Shown here one piece after another: positions 37,080 through 47,652 of a stretch of 64,000 nucleotides of DNA. Each line of letters starts with the position of its first letter. Within the stretch, counting starts at the first letter, position 1. Where the stretch lies: positions 18,760-82,759 of the forward strand of contig JABJGH010000053.1 of the NCBI GenBank assembly GCA_018662365.1, written 5' to 3'. The position numbers and the translations under genes were made by a program. The notes under the pieces are model-generated. The model saw only the letters and a program-made list of their open reading frames with translations. It had not been told where the DNA came from and made no database searches. The DNA is from Chloroflexota bacterium (GTDB lineage: Bacteria; Chloroflexota; Anaerolineae; Anaerolineales; UBA11579).

Positions 37080-37960
37080 CGTATTGCTCCAGTATCACTA
37101 ATCTAGAGGTAAGGAATTGTTTATTGGTGATCCTCAATAGAGGACGGCAATTAAATCTCCAGTATCAGTCTTGGTAAAACCACATATCTGAGATTTCTCT
37201 TTCCTAACTTTGGACAGTAGAATTGTATGAGTGTATTGATTTGATAAGGTCAATAATAGTTAAACCCTGTTTCCAGATATTTCTATCTCTTAAATCAGGA
37301 TTCAAATTTTAAATATCCTAAGGAACTAGTTTTGCTTTTTAAAAAATTAAAATTCCTTAAATCTTTTTCAGCGATTTAATTGTTTATTTTACTCTGATAT
37401 ATCCATTTGGAAATTCCAGAAGATTCTTTAAACTTAATGGATACTATTAATATTATCCATATTATATAAATAAACAATAAAAATTATTTAAATTTCCCTT
37501 CAGCAGTTTTTTGTAAAGTTTACTTTCTTTTAATTTAGAATAGCCTGGAATTTGAGTAAAACATTGGTAATGAGCAGAAATTATTATGATTTAAGTCGCA
37601 CAACCTTTCAGGCTGTTGAAAAAACATATTTCAAGACCAAAGATGAAGATAGAGATAGGTGGCTGTCATAAAAAGCAACAATATCCCCCGATTCGTTCAT
37701 AACTATGTTCAGAGGCTTTAGGTATCATCATAATAAGAACGTTAACTAAAGAGATCTTGGAAACCAGAACAATTATTCTAAGAAACATAGTGACGAAACT
37801 TATTGGAAGCAATGATATTGATTTTATTATGTTCGAAAATAATTATTGTTTACCTGTAATATCAGTTAAACAAAGTCTTTAGGCTTAGACCCTAGCAAGG
37901 ACCCCCAAAATTGCTGTCATCCTACTCAAGGGGAGTAATGAATAGTTCATTCGAAGTGAA

Positions 37961-39973
37961 GTGATGAAAAAATCTTTTGCTGTCCCAGGTACTTTTAAAA
38001 CCATTAGTATCAGTTTGGTTATTTTTTACGGGCTGTATCTGACTAGCTTATACAATTACCTTCTTTTCCACAATATAGCTGAGCTGTCCAGCATAGTCAT
38101 TGCCGTTGGTGTGTTTATACTTGCGTGGAACACCAGGCATTTGTTGGATAGTCATTATCTCCTAGTTCTGGGAATTAGCTTTCTTTTTACAGGGAGCTTA
38201 GATTTGGTCCACACAATGGCCTATAAAGGCATGAACATATTTCCAGGATATGATGCTAATTTACCAACCCAGCTTTGGATCGCTGCCCGATATCTACAAA
38301 GCATATCTTTTCTGATTGCTCCCATATTTCTTCGCCGAAAGTTAAAAATAAACCTCACATTTATTGGATACTCTGGAGTCTTTTTCTTCATTCTTGTATC
38401 AACTCTTTATTGGGAAAATTTCCCGGTATGTTTTGTCCAAGGGGTTGGATTAACCTCGTTCAAGGTAATTAGCGAGTACATCATATCCCTGATCCTTGTA
38501 GGCTCTATTGTCCTACTATATCTGAACCGCGATGAATTCGATACAGATATATTACGATTGCTGGTCTTATCTATCGTTATGGGAATTGGTACTGAATTGG
38601 CGTTCACCTTTTATATTGACGTATACGGCCTATCTAATCTGGTCGGACACTTCTTTAAAATTCTTTCTTTCTATTTAATTTATCAAGCCATAATTCAAAC
38701 AGGCATTAAAAACCCCTTTGACTTACTTTTTAGAAATCTAAAGAAAAGTGAGGAGGCTTTACGTAAATCGCACAGCGAATTAGAGAGGCGAGTTCAAGAG
38801 CGGACAACTGAATTATCGGATGCTAATACAATGCTGCAAAACGAAAATATCCAGCGGAAAAAGGCAGAGGAAATGCTTCAGTATCAACTAAAGAATTTGG
38901 CCGCTTTGCGTGAAATTGATATGGCGATTACAGCTAGCCTTGATTTGAGAGTCACTTTAAAAGTCATCTTGAATCAAGTTACTTCGAGATTGAAAGTAGA
39001 TGCGGCGAGCATTTTATTATTAAACCAACATACCCAGGTTCTCGAATTCTCTGAAGGGAGGGGCTTTCGAACTGAAGTTATCGAACAAACCTCTCTTCGG
39101 ATTGGAGAAGGAGAAGCTGGCCGCAGCCTCCTTAAGCGAAAGAACATTGATATCCTTAGGTTGGATGAAACGATGCCTCCTTTTGCCCGAACATCATTGC
39201 TGAAGGAGGAAGGCTTCATTAGTTATCATTGCGTTCCACTAATCGCAAAAGGCAAGGGGATTGGAGTGCTTGAAGTTTATCATCGCTCACCTCTTGATCG
39301 TAATAAGGAGTGGAAAGATTTCCGAGATGCGTTGGCGGGACAAACAGCAATTGCGATAGAAAATGCCGGTCTTTTTAATGATCTACAGGAATCTAACGTT
39401 GAATTGAGGTTGGCTTATGACAGAACCCTCGAGGGTTGGGTGCGGGCCTTGGCTTACAAAGATGAGGAAACCGAAGAACATTCCCATCGGGTCACTGACA
39501 TGACTTTACGTTTGGCAAAAAGGATGGGAGTTAGTGATGATTTCCTTGTTCATGTGAATCGCGGAGCTTTACTTCATGATATCGGAAAAATGGGAATTTC
39601 AGAGAGTATCTTGCTAAAACCCGGGAAATTAACTGCCGAGGAACGAAAGATCATTGAAAAACACCCTGTGTATGCCTATGAATGGCTTTCCCCAATTGAA
39701 TATTTGGGGCCAGCCTTGGAAATCCCATACTGCCACCATGAAAAGTGGGACGGCACGGGATACCCCAGGGGTCTTAAGGGAGAAGCAATTCCACTGTCAG
39801 CTCGAATATTCTCGGTAATTGATGTGTGGGATGCACTGAGTTCTGACCGTCCTTATCGTAAAGCCTGGGCAAAGAAAAAAGTGCTTGACTATATCAAAGA
39901 ACAAAGTGAGAAATATTTTGATCCAAAGGTAGTAGGGGAATTTCTTAGTTTGCTTTCCCAGGCAGATGAATGA
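37961..39973 (+). CDS. MASE3-like / GAF / HD-GYP signalling protein
   Basis: N-term LDLVHTMAYKGMNIFPGYDANLPTQLWIAARYLQSISFLIAP; GAF; HDIGKMGISESILLKPG...HHEKWDGTGYPRGLKGEAIPLSARIFSVIDVWDAL. Confidence 0.92.
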   Translation: MMKKSFAVPGTFKTISISLVIFYGLYLTSLYNYLLFHNIAELSSIVIAVGVFILAWNTRHLLDSHYLLVLGISFLFTGSLDLVHTMAYKGMNIFPGYDANLPTQLWIAARYLQSISFLIAPIFLRRKLKINLTFIGYSGVFFFILVSTLYWENFPVCFVQGVGLTSFKVISEYIISLILVGSIVLLYLNRDEFDTDILRLLVLSIVMGIGTELAFTFYIDVYGLSNLVGHFFKILSFYLIYQAIIQTGIKNPFDLLFRNLKKSEEALRKSHSELERRVQERTTELSDANTMLQNENIQRKKAEEMLQYQLKNLAALREIDMAITASLDLRVTLKVILNQVTSRLKVDAASILLLNQHTQVLEFSEGRGFRTEVIEQTSLRIGEGEAGRSLLKRKNIDILRLDETMPPFARTSLLKEEGFISYHCVPLIAKGKGIGVLEVYHRSPLDRNKEWKDFRDALAGQTAIAIENAGLFNDLQESNVELRLAYDRTLEGWVRALAYKDEETEEHSHRVTDMTLRLAKRMGVSDDFLVHVNRGALLHDIGKMGISESILLKPGKLTAEERKIIEKHPVYAYEWLSPIEYLGPALEIPYCHHEKWDGTGYPRGLKGEAIPLSARIFSVIDVWDALSSDRPYRKAWAKKKVLDYIKEQSEKYFDPKVVGEFLSLLSQADE

Positions 39974-40549
39974 TAGATGAACTGAATGCGAAATATATTC
40001 AGCGATTTGTTCCTTTTGGTCTCATAATATACAATAATCCACCTGTTTAGAACATTGTAATTACAAAAACTTACTAATAAACATTGTGTTTGATGGAATA
40101 CAAAAAAGACCGATTTCGTGGGCCGTGTGTTGTTCAACTAAAAATGCAAATCTGTTTTTAGTGAACATATTCCTATCTTGGACAGAATGAATTCACTCAA
40201 TTTGGGGGGCTATAAACTACGTTGAACCGATCTGTGATCGAAAGAAAATTGCTCAAATCAACTCTTGCTTTATTAGAACACCTGTGCTACAATAGCCTTG
40301 TCGGGGAATAATTTCATGGGTGGTTTTATAGATATATTATTGAGCACTGAAGGATACCATCCAAAAATATTTCATTTATTTTAGGCTACAAAGGCGGAAT
40401 TTCAAGCCTCTCATATTTGAGGAAAACCAATGGCATTTCAAACTAGTCCAGCAATTACAAAGATTCTAGTCATTTTTATTGCAATATTAAGCAATGTTAT
40501 AATTTTTAAAAAGTTACACACCCCAAATACTCATCAATGGAGAATATGG

Positions 40550-42232
40550 ATGTTTGATAGTAAAAAACTCGACGAGATCAAAACTAACAAAAATAAGTGG
40601 GAAGAAACAACGCTAAAAGAGAATCTATCCCGTTTCCCCGAACGAAAAGAAAAATTTATCACCACCTCCTCAGAAGAAATTAATCGGCTGTACACCCCAG
40701 CAGATATCCCAAACCTTGACTACACGCAAGACCTCGGTCTCCCCGGTGAGTACCCCTATACCCGTGGTGTGCACCCCACCCTGCACCGCGGCAAACTCTG
40801 GACAATGAGAATGTTCGCCGGGTTTGGCATGGCAGAGGAAACAAATCAGCGGTTTAAATACCTATTAGAACAAGGTCAAACCGGTCTATCGATCGCCTTC
40901 GACCTCCCCACACTCATGGGCTACGATTCAGATGCACCTGAAGCCCTGGGGGAATTCGGTAAATGCGGGGTCGCGATTTCCTCACTCAAAGACATGGAAG
41001 TCCTCCTCTCCGATATTCCATTAGACAAAGTATCCACCAGCATGACCATCAATTCTCCTGCGTCTATCATCTGGGCAATGTACATCGTTGCAGCCGAAAA
41101 ACAAGGCATCCGCCCTGATCAATTACGGGGTACCACCCAAAATGACATTCTCAAAGAATTCATTGCCCAAAAAGAATATATTTTCCCCCCAGAACCTTCC
41201 ATGCGTCTGGTCACCGACACCATCGAATTTGGTACCCATAATTTACCCCAATGGAACACCATCAGCATTTCTGGATACCATATCCGCGAAGCCGGATCCA
41301 CCGCTGCCCAAGAATTAGCCTTCACCCTCATTGATGGTCTAGAATATGTGCGCTGGGCAGTAGATCGTGGTCTAGATATCGATGATTTTGCGCCCCGACT
41401 TTCATTCTTTTTCAATGCCCATAACGACTTTTTCGAAGAGATCGCCAAATATCGGGCAGCCCGAAGAATTTGGGCACGAGAAATGAAGGAAACATTTGGG
41501 GCCAAAAATCCCCGCTCCTGGCTAATGCGTACCCACTCCCAAACAGCCGGGGCATCTCTTACCGCTCAACAGCCCGAAAACAATGTCGTCAGAGTAGCTA
41601 TCCAAGCCCTGGCCGCGGTTTTAGGGGGCACACAATCATTACATACCAATAGCCTCGATGAAGCCCTGGCATTGCCATCTGAAGATGCTGTGACGATTGC
41701 GCTCAGAACCCAACAGATCATCGCCGAAGAATCTGGCGTCACAAATACGATCGATCCTTTGGGTGGTTCATATTTTATTGAATCTTTAACCAACCAGATC
41801 GAAGAACAGGCCCTGGCATATTTTAGAAGAATAGAAGAAATTGGCGGGGTTTTACCGGCGATTGAAAAAGGCTTCTTCCAAGGTGAAATCGCTGATGCGG
41901 CTTACAGATATCAAATAGAAATTGACAAAGAAGACCGTTATATTGTAGGTTTAAATAAATATGTGCACGCAGACGAAAAAATCAAGATCCCGATCCTCAA
42001 AATGGATCCGGAAGGATTTAAAAAACAGGTGGAACGTCTTGAAAAAGTTCGATCTGAAAGAGATAATGCAGCTGTTGGACAAAAACTAGATCAATTGAGA
42101 ATTGCCTGCCAAGGCACTGAGAACACAATGCCTTATATTATGGACGCTGTTAGGGCATACGCCACCCTGGGTGAAATTACCGACATCATGAGAGAAGTCT
42201 TTAGCACCTATGAAGAAAGAACAATTATTTAA
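40550..42232 (+). CDS. Methylmalonyl-CoA mutase large (catalytic) subunit
   Basis: [99 protein letters not shown]; no C-terminal B12-binding domain. Start moved to ATG 40550 with nearby GGAG. Confidence 0.93.
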   Translation: MFDSKKLDEIKTNKNKWEETTLKENLSRFPERKEKFITTSSEEINRLYTPADIPNLDYTQDLGLPGEYPYTRGVHPTLHRGKLWTMRMFAGFGMAEETNQRFKYLLEQGQTGLSIAFDLPTLMGYDSDAPEALGEFGKCGVAISSLKDMEVLLSDIPLDKVSTSMTINSPASIIWAMYIVAAEKQGIRPDQLRGTTQNDILKEFIAQKEYIFPPEPSMRLVTDTIEFGTHNLPQWNTISISGYHIREAGSTAAQELAFTLIDGLEYVRWAVDRGLDIDDFAPRLSFFFNAHNDFFEEIAKYRAARRIWAREMKETFGAKNPRSWLMRTHSQTAGASLTAQQPENNVVRVAIQALAAVLGGTQSLHTNSLDEALALPSEDAVTIALRTQQIIAEESGVTNTIDPLGGSYFIESLTNQIEEQALAYFRRIEEIGGVLPAIEKGFFQGEIADAAYRYQIEIDKEDRYIVGLNKYVHADEKIKIPILKMDPEGFKKQVERLEKVRSERDNAAVGQKLDQLRIACQGTENTMPYIMDAVRAYATLGEITDIMREVFSTYEERTII

Positions 42233-42266
42233 TTTTATCCATTAAGATAAAGATGGAGATGGAATT

Positions 42267-43424
42267 ATGAGAATTGGAATATTAACCGGTGGGGGAGATG
42301 TACCTGGATTAAACCCTTGTATTAAGGCTTTGGTATACCGCGCCATCGATGAAGGGCATGAGGTCATCGGTTTCAAACGAGGATGGTGGGGACCACTCAA
42401 TTACAATTCGGATGACCCTGAAAGTCTTGAAAAATGTACGATCAAATTAGACAAAATAAATACAAGAACAATTGACCGATCTGGGGGAACATTTTTACAT
42501 ACGAGTCGGACAAATCCAGGAAAAGTAAAAGAGGATGCAATTCCCCCACACCTTAACTCTTCAGATTTCGAGAACAGTGGAGAAGGATTATTCGATACGA
42601 CCAGCCAAGTATTAAAAAACCTTGAAGCCTTAGAAATAGATGTCCTTATCCCAATTGGCGGGGATGATACCTTAGGGTATGGAGCTCGAATCTACGAAGA
42701 AAACTTTCCAATAGTTTCAATTCCAAAAACAATGGATAATGACGTTTATGGTACAGATTATTGCCTGGGGTTTTCCACGGCTGTCACGCGGAGTGTTCAA
42801 TTTATTCATCAACTAAGAACTTCAATTGGATCTCATGAACGTCTTGCTGTAATTGAATTGTTTGGCAGATATTCGGGGCAAACCGCGCTCATCTCGGCTT
42901 ACCTCGCCGGGGTAGACCGTTGTATCATTTCTGAAGTCCCCTTCGATGTAAACAAATTAGCTAATTTTATGATCGAAGATCGGGCATCCAACCCAAGCAA
43001 TTACGCCATTTGTGTGATTTCCGAAGGGGCGCAATTCATTGATGGGGAAGTCGTTCAAACAGGCCAGGAAGATGCCTTTGGACATAAAAAGCTGGGGGGC
43101 ATCGGGGTTATGACTGGGGAAAGACTGAAAGAAATAACCGGGGCGAATATCATTAATCAAAGAATTGCCTATCTAATGAGAAGTGGCGCTCCAGACTCTC
43201 TGGATCTAATGGCAGCCAATACCTTTGCAAATATGGCAATGGATCTAATCTTAAGGGGAAATTTTGGAAATATGATTGCTTTGCAAGATGGTTTATATAC
43301 CTATGTGCCAGCTGATATTGTGAGAAATGGTGCTCGCCAGGTTGACATTGACGAACTTTATGATGTGGAAACCTACCGACCAAAAATCCGCAAGGCCCGT
43401 GGAAAACCAATGTTCCTTTATTAA
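42267..43424 (+). CDS. Phosphofructokinase family, PPi-type active-site residues
   Basis: [48 protein letters not shown]. Confidence 0.88.
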   Translation: MRIGILTGGGDVPGLNPCIKALVYRAIDEGHEVIGFKRGWWGPLNYNSDDPESLEKCTIKLDKINTRTIDRSGGTFLHTSRTNPGKVKEDAIPPHLNSSDFENSGEGLFDTTSQVLKNLEALEIDVLIPIGGDDTLGYGARIYEENFPIVSIPKTMDNDVYGTDYCLGFSTAVTRSVQFIHQLRTSIGSHERLAVIELFGRYSGQTALISAYLAGVDRCIISEVPFDVNKLANFMIEDRASNPSNYAICVISEGAQFIDGEVVQTGQEDAFGHKKLGGIGVMTGERLKEITGANIINQRIAYLMRSGAPDSLDLMAANTFANMAMDLILRGNFGNMIALQDGLYTYVPADIVRNGARQVDIDELYDVETYRPKIRKARGKPMFLY

Positions 43425-43428
43425 ACAC

Positions 43429-43465
43429 CAAACGCCCAATTAATAGTCAATTGGGCGTTTTTTTT
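43429..43465. terminator. Bidirectional terminator between the two PFK genes
   Basis: aaacgcccaattaatagtcaattgggcgttttttttatt inverted repeat ACGCCCAATT/AATTGGGCGT plus T-tract. Confidence 0.85.
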
Positions 43466-43473
43466 ATTCTTTA

Positions 43474-44454
43474 CTAAAATGCAAGCATTCGCGCCATTTC
43501 ATAATATTCTAAATTGACTGTTCGGTTCTTTGAGACAACTTTCTCTAATGGCACTAACTCGATCTTGCTGCCCCTCAAACCGACCATCTCGCCAGATATC
43601 CCTTCAGCAAGGGATTCAACAGCCTTTACCCCTAGCCGAGTAGCCAAAAGACGATCAAAGGCAGTGGGTCTCCCCCCTCTCTGAATATGCCCCAAAATAG
43701 TGACTCTGGTTCTAAAGCCCACATCCATTTCATCTAATTTCATTTTTAGATCTTGGGCACCTATCTCAGCACCTTCTGCGATCACAATAATTGAATGATT
43801 TTTTCCTCGAGTATATGCAGCTTCAATCACACCAGCGGCTTCCTCCACAGATGTATCCACTTCTGGAAGCAAAATCATTTCCGCCCCACCAATGATTCCT
43901 GCCATTGCAGCTAAATACCCACATCCTCTTCCCATTACCTCAACCAAAAAGGCACGATTATGGGAAGACGCGGTATCGCGCAAATTATCAATTGCCACAA
44001 GAATAGTGTTTAGGGCAGTATCCACCCCAATTGACATATTCGTTCCCCAAATATCATTGTCAATTGAAGCTGGAACGCCAATCACTTTTACATTTTTATT
44101 TGCCAATGCATGCGCACCATGTAAAGAACCATCCCCCCCTATGACAATCAATCCTTCAATCTCTTTCTCATTCATTTGGCGAATTGCTTCCCGTTGCCCC
44201 TTGTCAGTACGAAAATAATCACTCCGCGCGGTTTGTAAAATTGTGCCCCCCCGTTGCAAAATGCCGCCCACACTCCGCGGGGTTAATTCACGCATATCCC
44301 CGCGAATCAATCCTTCATAACCCTCGCTAATTCCCGCTACTTCCACCCCATAATGGCTGGCAGTTCTAACTACTGCCCGTATGCAAGGGTTCATTCCTGG
44401 GGAATCTCCACCAGAAGTCAATAAACCGATTTTTTTAACTTTACTTTTTTCCAA
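43474..44454 (-). CDS. pfkA: 6-phosphofructokinase, ATP-type active-site residues
   Basis: GLLTSGGDSPGMNPCIRAVVR, VIGGDGSLHGAHAL, PASIDNDIWGTNMSIGVDTALNTI. Confidence 0.92.
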   Translation of the reverse strand: MEKSKVKKIGLLTSGGDSPGMNPCIRAVVRTASHYGVEVAGISEGYEGLIRGDMRELTPRSVGGILQRGGTILQTARSDYFRTDKGQREAIRQMNEKEIEGLIVIGGDGSLHGAHALANKNVKVIGVPASIDNDIWGTNMSIGVDTALNTILVAIDNLRDTASSHNRAFLVEVMGRGCGYLAAMAGIIGGAEMILLPEVDTSVEEAAGVIEAAYTRGKNHSIIVIAEGAEIGAQDLKMKLDEMDVGFRTRVTILGHIQRGGRPTAFDRLLATRLGVKAVESLAEGISGEMVGLRGSKIELVPLEKVVSKNRTVNLEYYEMARMLAF

Positions 44455-44614
44455 TTTTCACTTCCATAAAACACTCTATCCGACTCTCTGCGTGTTATAA
44501 ATTTAATCCATAAAGCTCTAATCAAAAATGATACAACGAAATAAACACAATAACAAGGTTATTTTGAAATATACCTTCTCGCCACTTTGGTTTTATTTAC
44601 ATAATTACGATTTA

Positions 44615-44671
44615 TTGACAATCTCGGTATCAACGAGATACAATACAGATAATATTTAGGTATGCCTAATT
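44615..44671 (+). promoter_or_regulatory. Promoter with DtxR-like operator upstream of the dtxR-family gene
   Basis: TTGACA (44615-44620), dyad ATCTCG..CGAGAT (44621-44639), TACAAT (44639-44644), then TTAGGTATGCCTAA (44656-44669). Confidence 0.65.
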
Positions 44672-44682
44672 AAGAAAAATTT

Positions 44683-45360
44683 ATGAAAAATCAAACTTCA
44701 CAATCTATAGAAGATTATTTAAAAGCTATCTATGAACTTTCCATAAAGGATGGCCGGGTAGCTACTACTCACCTGGCAAAACACCTTGGCATCTCCCCAG
44801 CCTCTGTCACCGGGATGATAAAAAAATTATCCCAAATGGAACCCCCCTATTTAAATTATCAGAAACACCAAGGAGTTTTCCTTACCGAAGCTGGAGAAAG
44901 AATCGCCTTGGAAACGTTGAGACATCATCGATTATTAGAAGTATTTCTCCACGAAATTTTAGGTTTTCCATGGGATGAAGTTCACGAAGAAGCGGATAAA
45001 CTTGAACATGTAATTTCAGAAAAATTTGAAGAGCGGATGGCTTTTGTCCTGGGGAATCCCGAGCATGACCCGCATGGAGATCCCATTCCGAATAAAGAGT
45101 TAAACGTACCCAAAGCGACAATGATATGCCTAAGTGACCTAAGGCCTCACCAAAAAGCTATTATTAAGCGGGTAAGAGACAAAGACCCAAAGTTACTCAG
45201 GTTTCTAAGTGATCTCGGCTTAATCCCAAATGCAGAAATCGAAATCAATGATTATTCTGAATTTGATGGGAACATACACTTAGCTGTAAAAAATTCATCA
45301 AAAAATGTAGTCCTCGGGCCGAGAATTACAGATCAAATTCATGTTTCAATCCTAAATTGA
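44683..45360 (+). CDS. DtxR/MntR-family metal-dependent transcriptional regulator
   Basis: SIEDYLKAIYELSIKDGRVATTHLAKHLGISPASVTGMIKKLSQ; HRLLEVFLHEILGFPWDEVHEEADKLEHVISEKFEERM; C-terminal FeoA/SH3-like domain. Confidence 0.93.
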   Translation: MKNQTSQSIEDYLKAIYELSIKDGRVATTHLAKHLGISPASVTGMIKKLSQMEPPYLNYQKHQGVFLTEAGERIALETLRHHRLLEVFLHEILGFPWDEVHEEADKLEHVISEKFEERMAFVLGNPEHDPHGDPIPNKELNVPKATMICLSDLRPHQKAIIKRVRDKDPKLLRFLSDLGLIPNAEIEINDYSEFDGNIHLAVKNSSKNVVLGPRITDQIHVSILN

Positions 45361-45510
45361 TTGAATATTTTTCTTATTTTTCTCTATAATTCTCTATTCC
45401 TTTTCAATGATATACTCACTGTTTAGCCAAGAAAATAATATCAAAATTATTATTTCGGGATGTTTTAAACGGAAATTTCTTCTTTCGAAAATAAATAATA
45501 GGTATCAATA

Positions 45511-46701
45511 ATGACCACTAGATTTAGAAATTATATTTTTGTAATATTACTTATTGTAATTCTGTCTATTTCTGCTTGCGGGGGTGGAAATTCTCCAGGT
45601 CAAGAACTGGAAAGTCAAAATAATTCAATTTTCGAGAGTGAAATAAATGTAGTAAGCGCTACCGGCAAGGTTGTACCAGAAACCTGGGTAACGATCAGTT
45701 CACCATCTGCTGGAATTGTTGTTGACCTGCCGATCGCTGAAAATCAAATTGTTAATGAGGGAGAAACACTTCTTAAACTAAGTGGATCAGAGCAAATTTC
45801 TGCCTTGGTCAGCGGCGCAAAATTAGAACTTCTCCAAGCTGAACAAGTTTTATCAGATTTTCTAGAAATTGCTCCAATAGTTACCGCCCAGGCGCAACAA
45901 AAATTGGCGGACTCAAAAAATATTTTAAATACTGCAGAACTTACTCTTGACTATTTGATAAATGGTGCAAAACAATCCACGATTGATCAAGCGGAAGCCA
46001 ATAAGATCCTTCGTCAAGATCAGCTAGAAAAAGCCCAAGAAAACTTTGAGAAGTATGAAGATAGGCCAAAAGATGATCTGGTAAGAGCAAATTTACAGTC
46101 ACTTTTAGGTCAGGCTCAAGCAGATTATGACAATGCCTTAAGGTATTACAATAATTTAATCTCAAACTCAAATGCTATTGAACTAGCTCAAGGTGAGGCA
46201 GATTTAGCGCTCGCCCAAGCTGGTGTGAATCTGGCTCAAATTGAATACAATAAGGTCGCAAATGGCCCCGATAAAGATACCCTTATTCTTTTAGAGGCAA
46301 GAATTGAAAATGCAAAGGCTCAGTTAAATGCTGCTCAAACCGCTCTAGAAGATCTCTCCTTAACCGCCCCATTTTCAGGTACTGTGAGCCACCTATATAT
46401 CCATCAAAATGAATGGGTTAACCCAAGCCAACCCATTTTGGTCATTGGGGATCTCGTCAATCTTCAGATTGAGACGACCGATCTAAATGAAATTGATGTG
46501 TCCTTCATTGAAATCGGTCAAAAGGCTACGGTAATATTTGACGCCTTAAAAGATGTTGAGGTATCGGCTATGGTGGTCGATATCTCCTCTAAGGCCTCTT
46601 TAGGAACAGGGGTGAATTACAAAGTAACACTCGCATTAGATGAAATCCCAACCGGTCTTTTTTGGGACATGACAGCATTCATCGATATTAATATTAATTA
46701 A
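45511..46701 (+). CDS. HlyD/RND-type efflux periplasmic adaptor lipoprotein
   Basis: Lipobox SISACGGG; biotin-lipoyl-like segments flanking a long coiled coil; TAPFSGTVSHLYIHQNEWVNPSQPILVIGDL. Confidence 0.88.
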   Translation: MTTRFRNYIFVILLIVILSISACGGGNSPGQELESQNNSIFESEINVVSATGKVVPETWVTISSPSAGIVVDLPIAENQIVNEGETLLKLSGSEQISALVSGAKLELLQAEQVLSDFLEIAPIVTAQAQQKLADSKNILNTAELTLDYLINGAKQSTIDQAEANKILRQDQLEKAQENFEKYEDRPKDDLVRANLQSLLGQAQADYDNALRYYNNLISNSNAIELAQGEADLALAQAGVNLAQIEYNKVANGPDKDTLILLEARIENAKAQLNAAQTALEDLSLTAPFSGTVSHLYIHQNEWVNPSQPILVIGDLVNLQIETTDLNEIDVSFIEIGQKATVIFDALKDVEVSAMVVDISSKASLGTGVNYKVTLALDEIPTGLFWDMTAFIDININ

Positions 46702-46718
46702 TCTTCCAAAAAGGCATT

Positions 46719-47366
46719 ATGAAAATTACAACTATCTTTTTCGATCTCGATGGCACCTTATATCCTCACAATAATGGCGTGTGGGGCGCCATTGCAGAAA
46801 ATATGGATCGATATATCGTTGATAATTTTGGTATTAATGAAGATAAAGTTGCTAAGCTAAAACAAGATTATTTTATCGAGTATGGCACAACATTACGAGG
46901 ATTACAAAAGAATTTCGAAGTAGATACGTTAGATTATTTAGCTCATGTCCATGATATTCCATTAGAAAAATATTTAAAACCTAATTCTAAACTAAATGAT
47001 ATTTTGACACAATTGCCTCAAAAAAAATGGATTTTAACGAATTCTGATTACCCACATAGTGAGAGAGTTCTAAATCAGTTGGGTATTAAACAGCACTTTG
47101 AGGGGATTATCGATGTATGGACCACAAAATTTTTACCCAAACCTGACCCCTTTGCGTTCAACAAGGCTTTAGAAATAGCAGGCCACTTGAATTCGTCTGA
47201 TTGTTTATTTGTAGATGATATTCCAAAAAATATTGAAGGAGCAAAAACACTTGGGTTTAAAACTGTTTTGGTAAGCGACATTAAAACAGAGGTAAGCCCA
47301 GACTTTCAGATTTCTCAAATTCATGATCTTTTGATCGAAATTCCAGAATTAGCGACTAATAATTAG
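46719..47366 (+). CDS. HAD-family hydrolase (pyrimidine 5'-nucleotidase-like)
   Basis: FFDLDGTLYP, KWILTNSDYPHSERVLNQLGI, FVDDIPKNIEGAKTLGFKTVLV. Confidence 0.9.
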   Translation: MKITTIFFDLDGTLYPHNNGVWGAIAENMDRYIVDNFGINEDKVAKLKQDYFIEYGTTLRGLQKNFEVDTLDYLAHVHDIPLEKYLKPNSKLNDILTQLPQKKWILTNSDYPHSERVLNQLGIKQHFEGIIDVWTTKFLPKPDPFAFNKALEIAGHLNSSDCLFVDDIPKNIEGAKTLGFKTVLVSDIKTEVSPDFQISQIHDLLIEIPELATNN

Positions 47367-47374
47367 GAAAGGTA

Positions 47375-47614
47375 ATGGAAAATTCAAGTTCAACTATATG
47401 GATAATTGGAATTATTTTAGGATTGGTAATTTTCTTTAATTTTGCAGCAATTTTTATGGCAAAAAATAACCAGGAAAAACTTAATAAAAGATTTGATAAT
47501 TATGGCAAAGTATTCAATGGTATTAGGAATCCTTATAAAAAAGAAGAGAAAGATTTTGAAAAATTGGCGAGTCTAGTTAACAAAATAAGGGAAGAAAATG
47601 AAGATGAAAAATAA
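47375..47614 (+). CDS. Small single-TM protein, unknown
   Basis: 79 aa, TM IWIIGIILGLVIFFNFAAIFMA followed by a charged tail; colinear with neighbours. Confidence 0.6.
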   Translation: MENSSSTIWIIGIILGLVIFFNFAAIFMAKNNQEKLNKRFDNYGKVFNGIRNPYKKEEKDFEKLASLVNKIREENEDEK

Positions 47615-47652
47615 CAGCCTTCTCATTTCTAGTCCCCCTCATTGGAGATTTA

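Noticed and set aside
37080-37960. Possible c-di-GMP (GEMM) riboswitch upstream of HD-GYP genes
   Set aside because: Looked for the conserved core and receptor sequences by eye and did not find them; a covariance search would be needed.
40140-40430. Possible cobalamin riboswitch upstream of the B12-dependent mutase
   Set aside because: No recognisable B12-box-like core; only small local hairpins such as aggcggaatttcaagcct and cctctcatatttgagg.
40430-40549. N-terminal hydrophobic extension of the mutase ORF
   Set aside because: The catalytic protein most plausibly starts at ATG 40550 with nearby GGAG; the upstream in-frame hydrophobic stretch resembles translated leader sequence.
41119-41505. 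Antisense and alternate-frame ORFs over methylmalonyl-CoA mutase
   Set aside because: Fully contained in a conserved coding gene, no SD or motif support.
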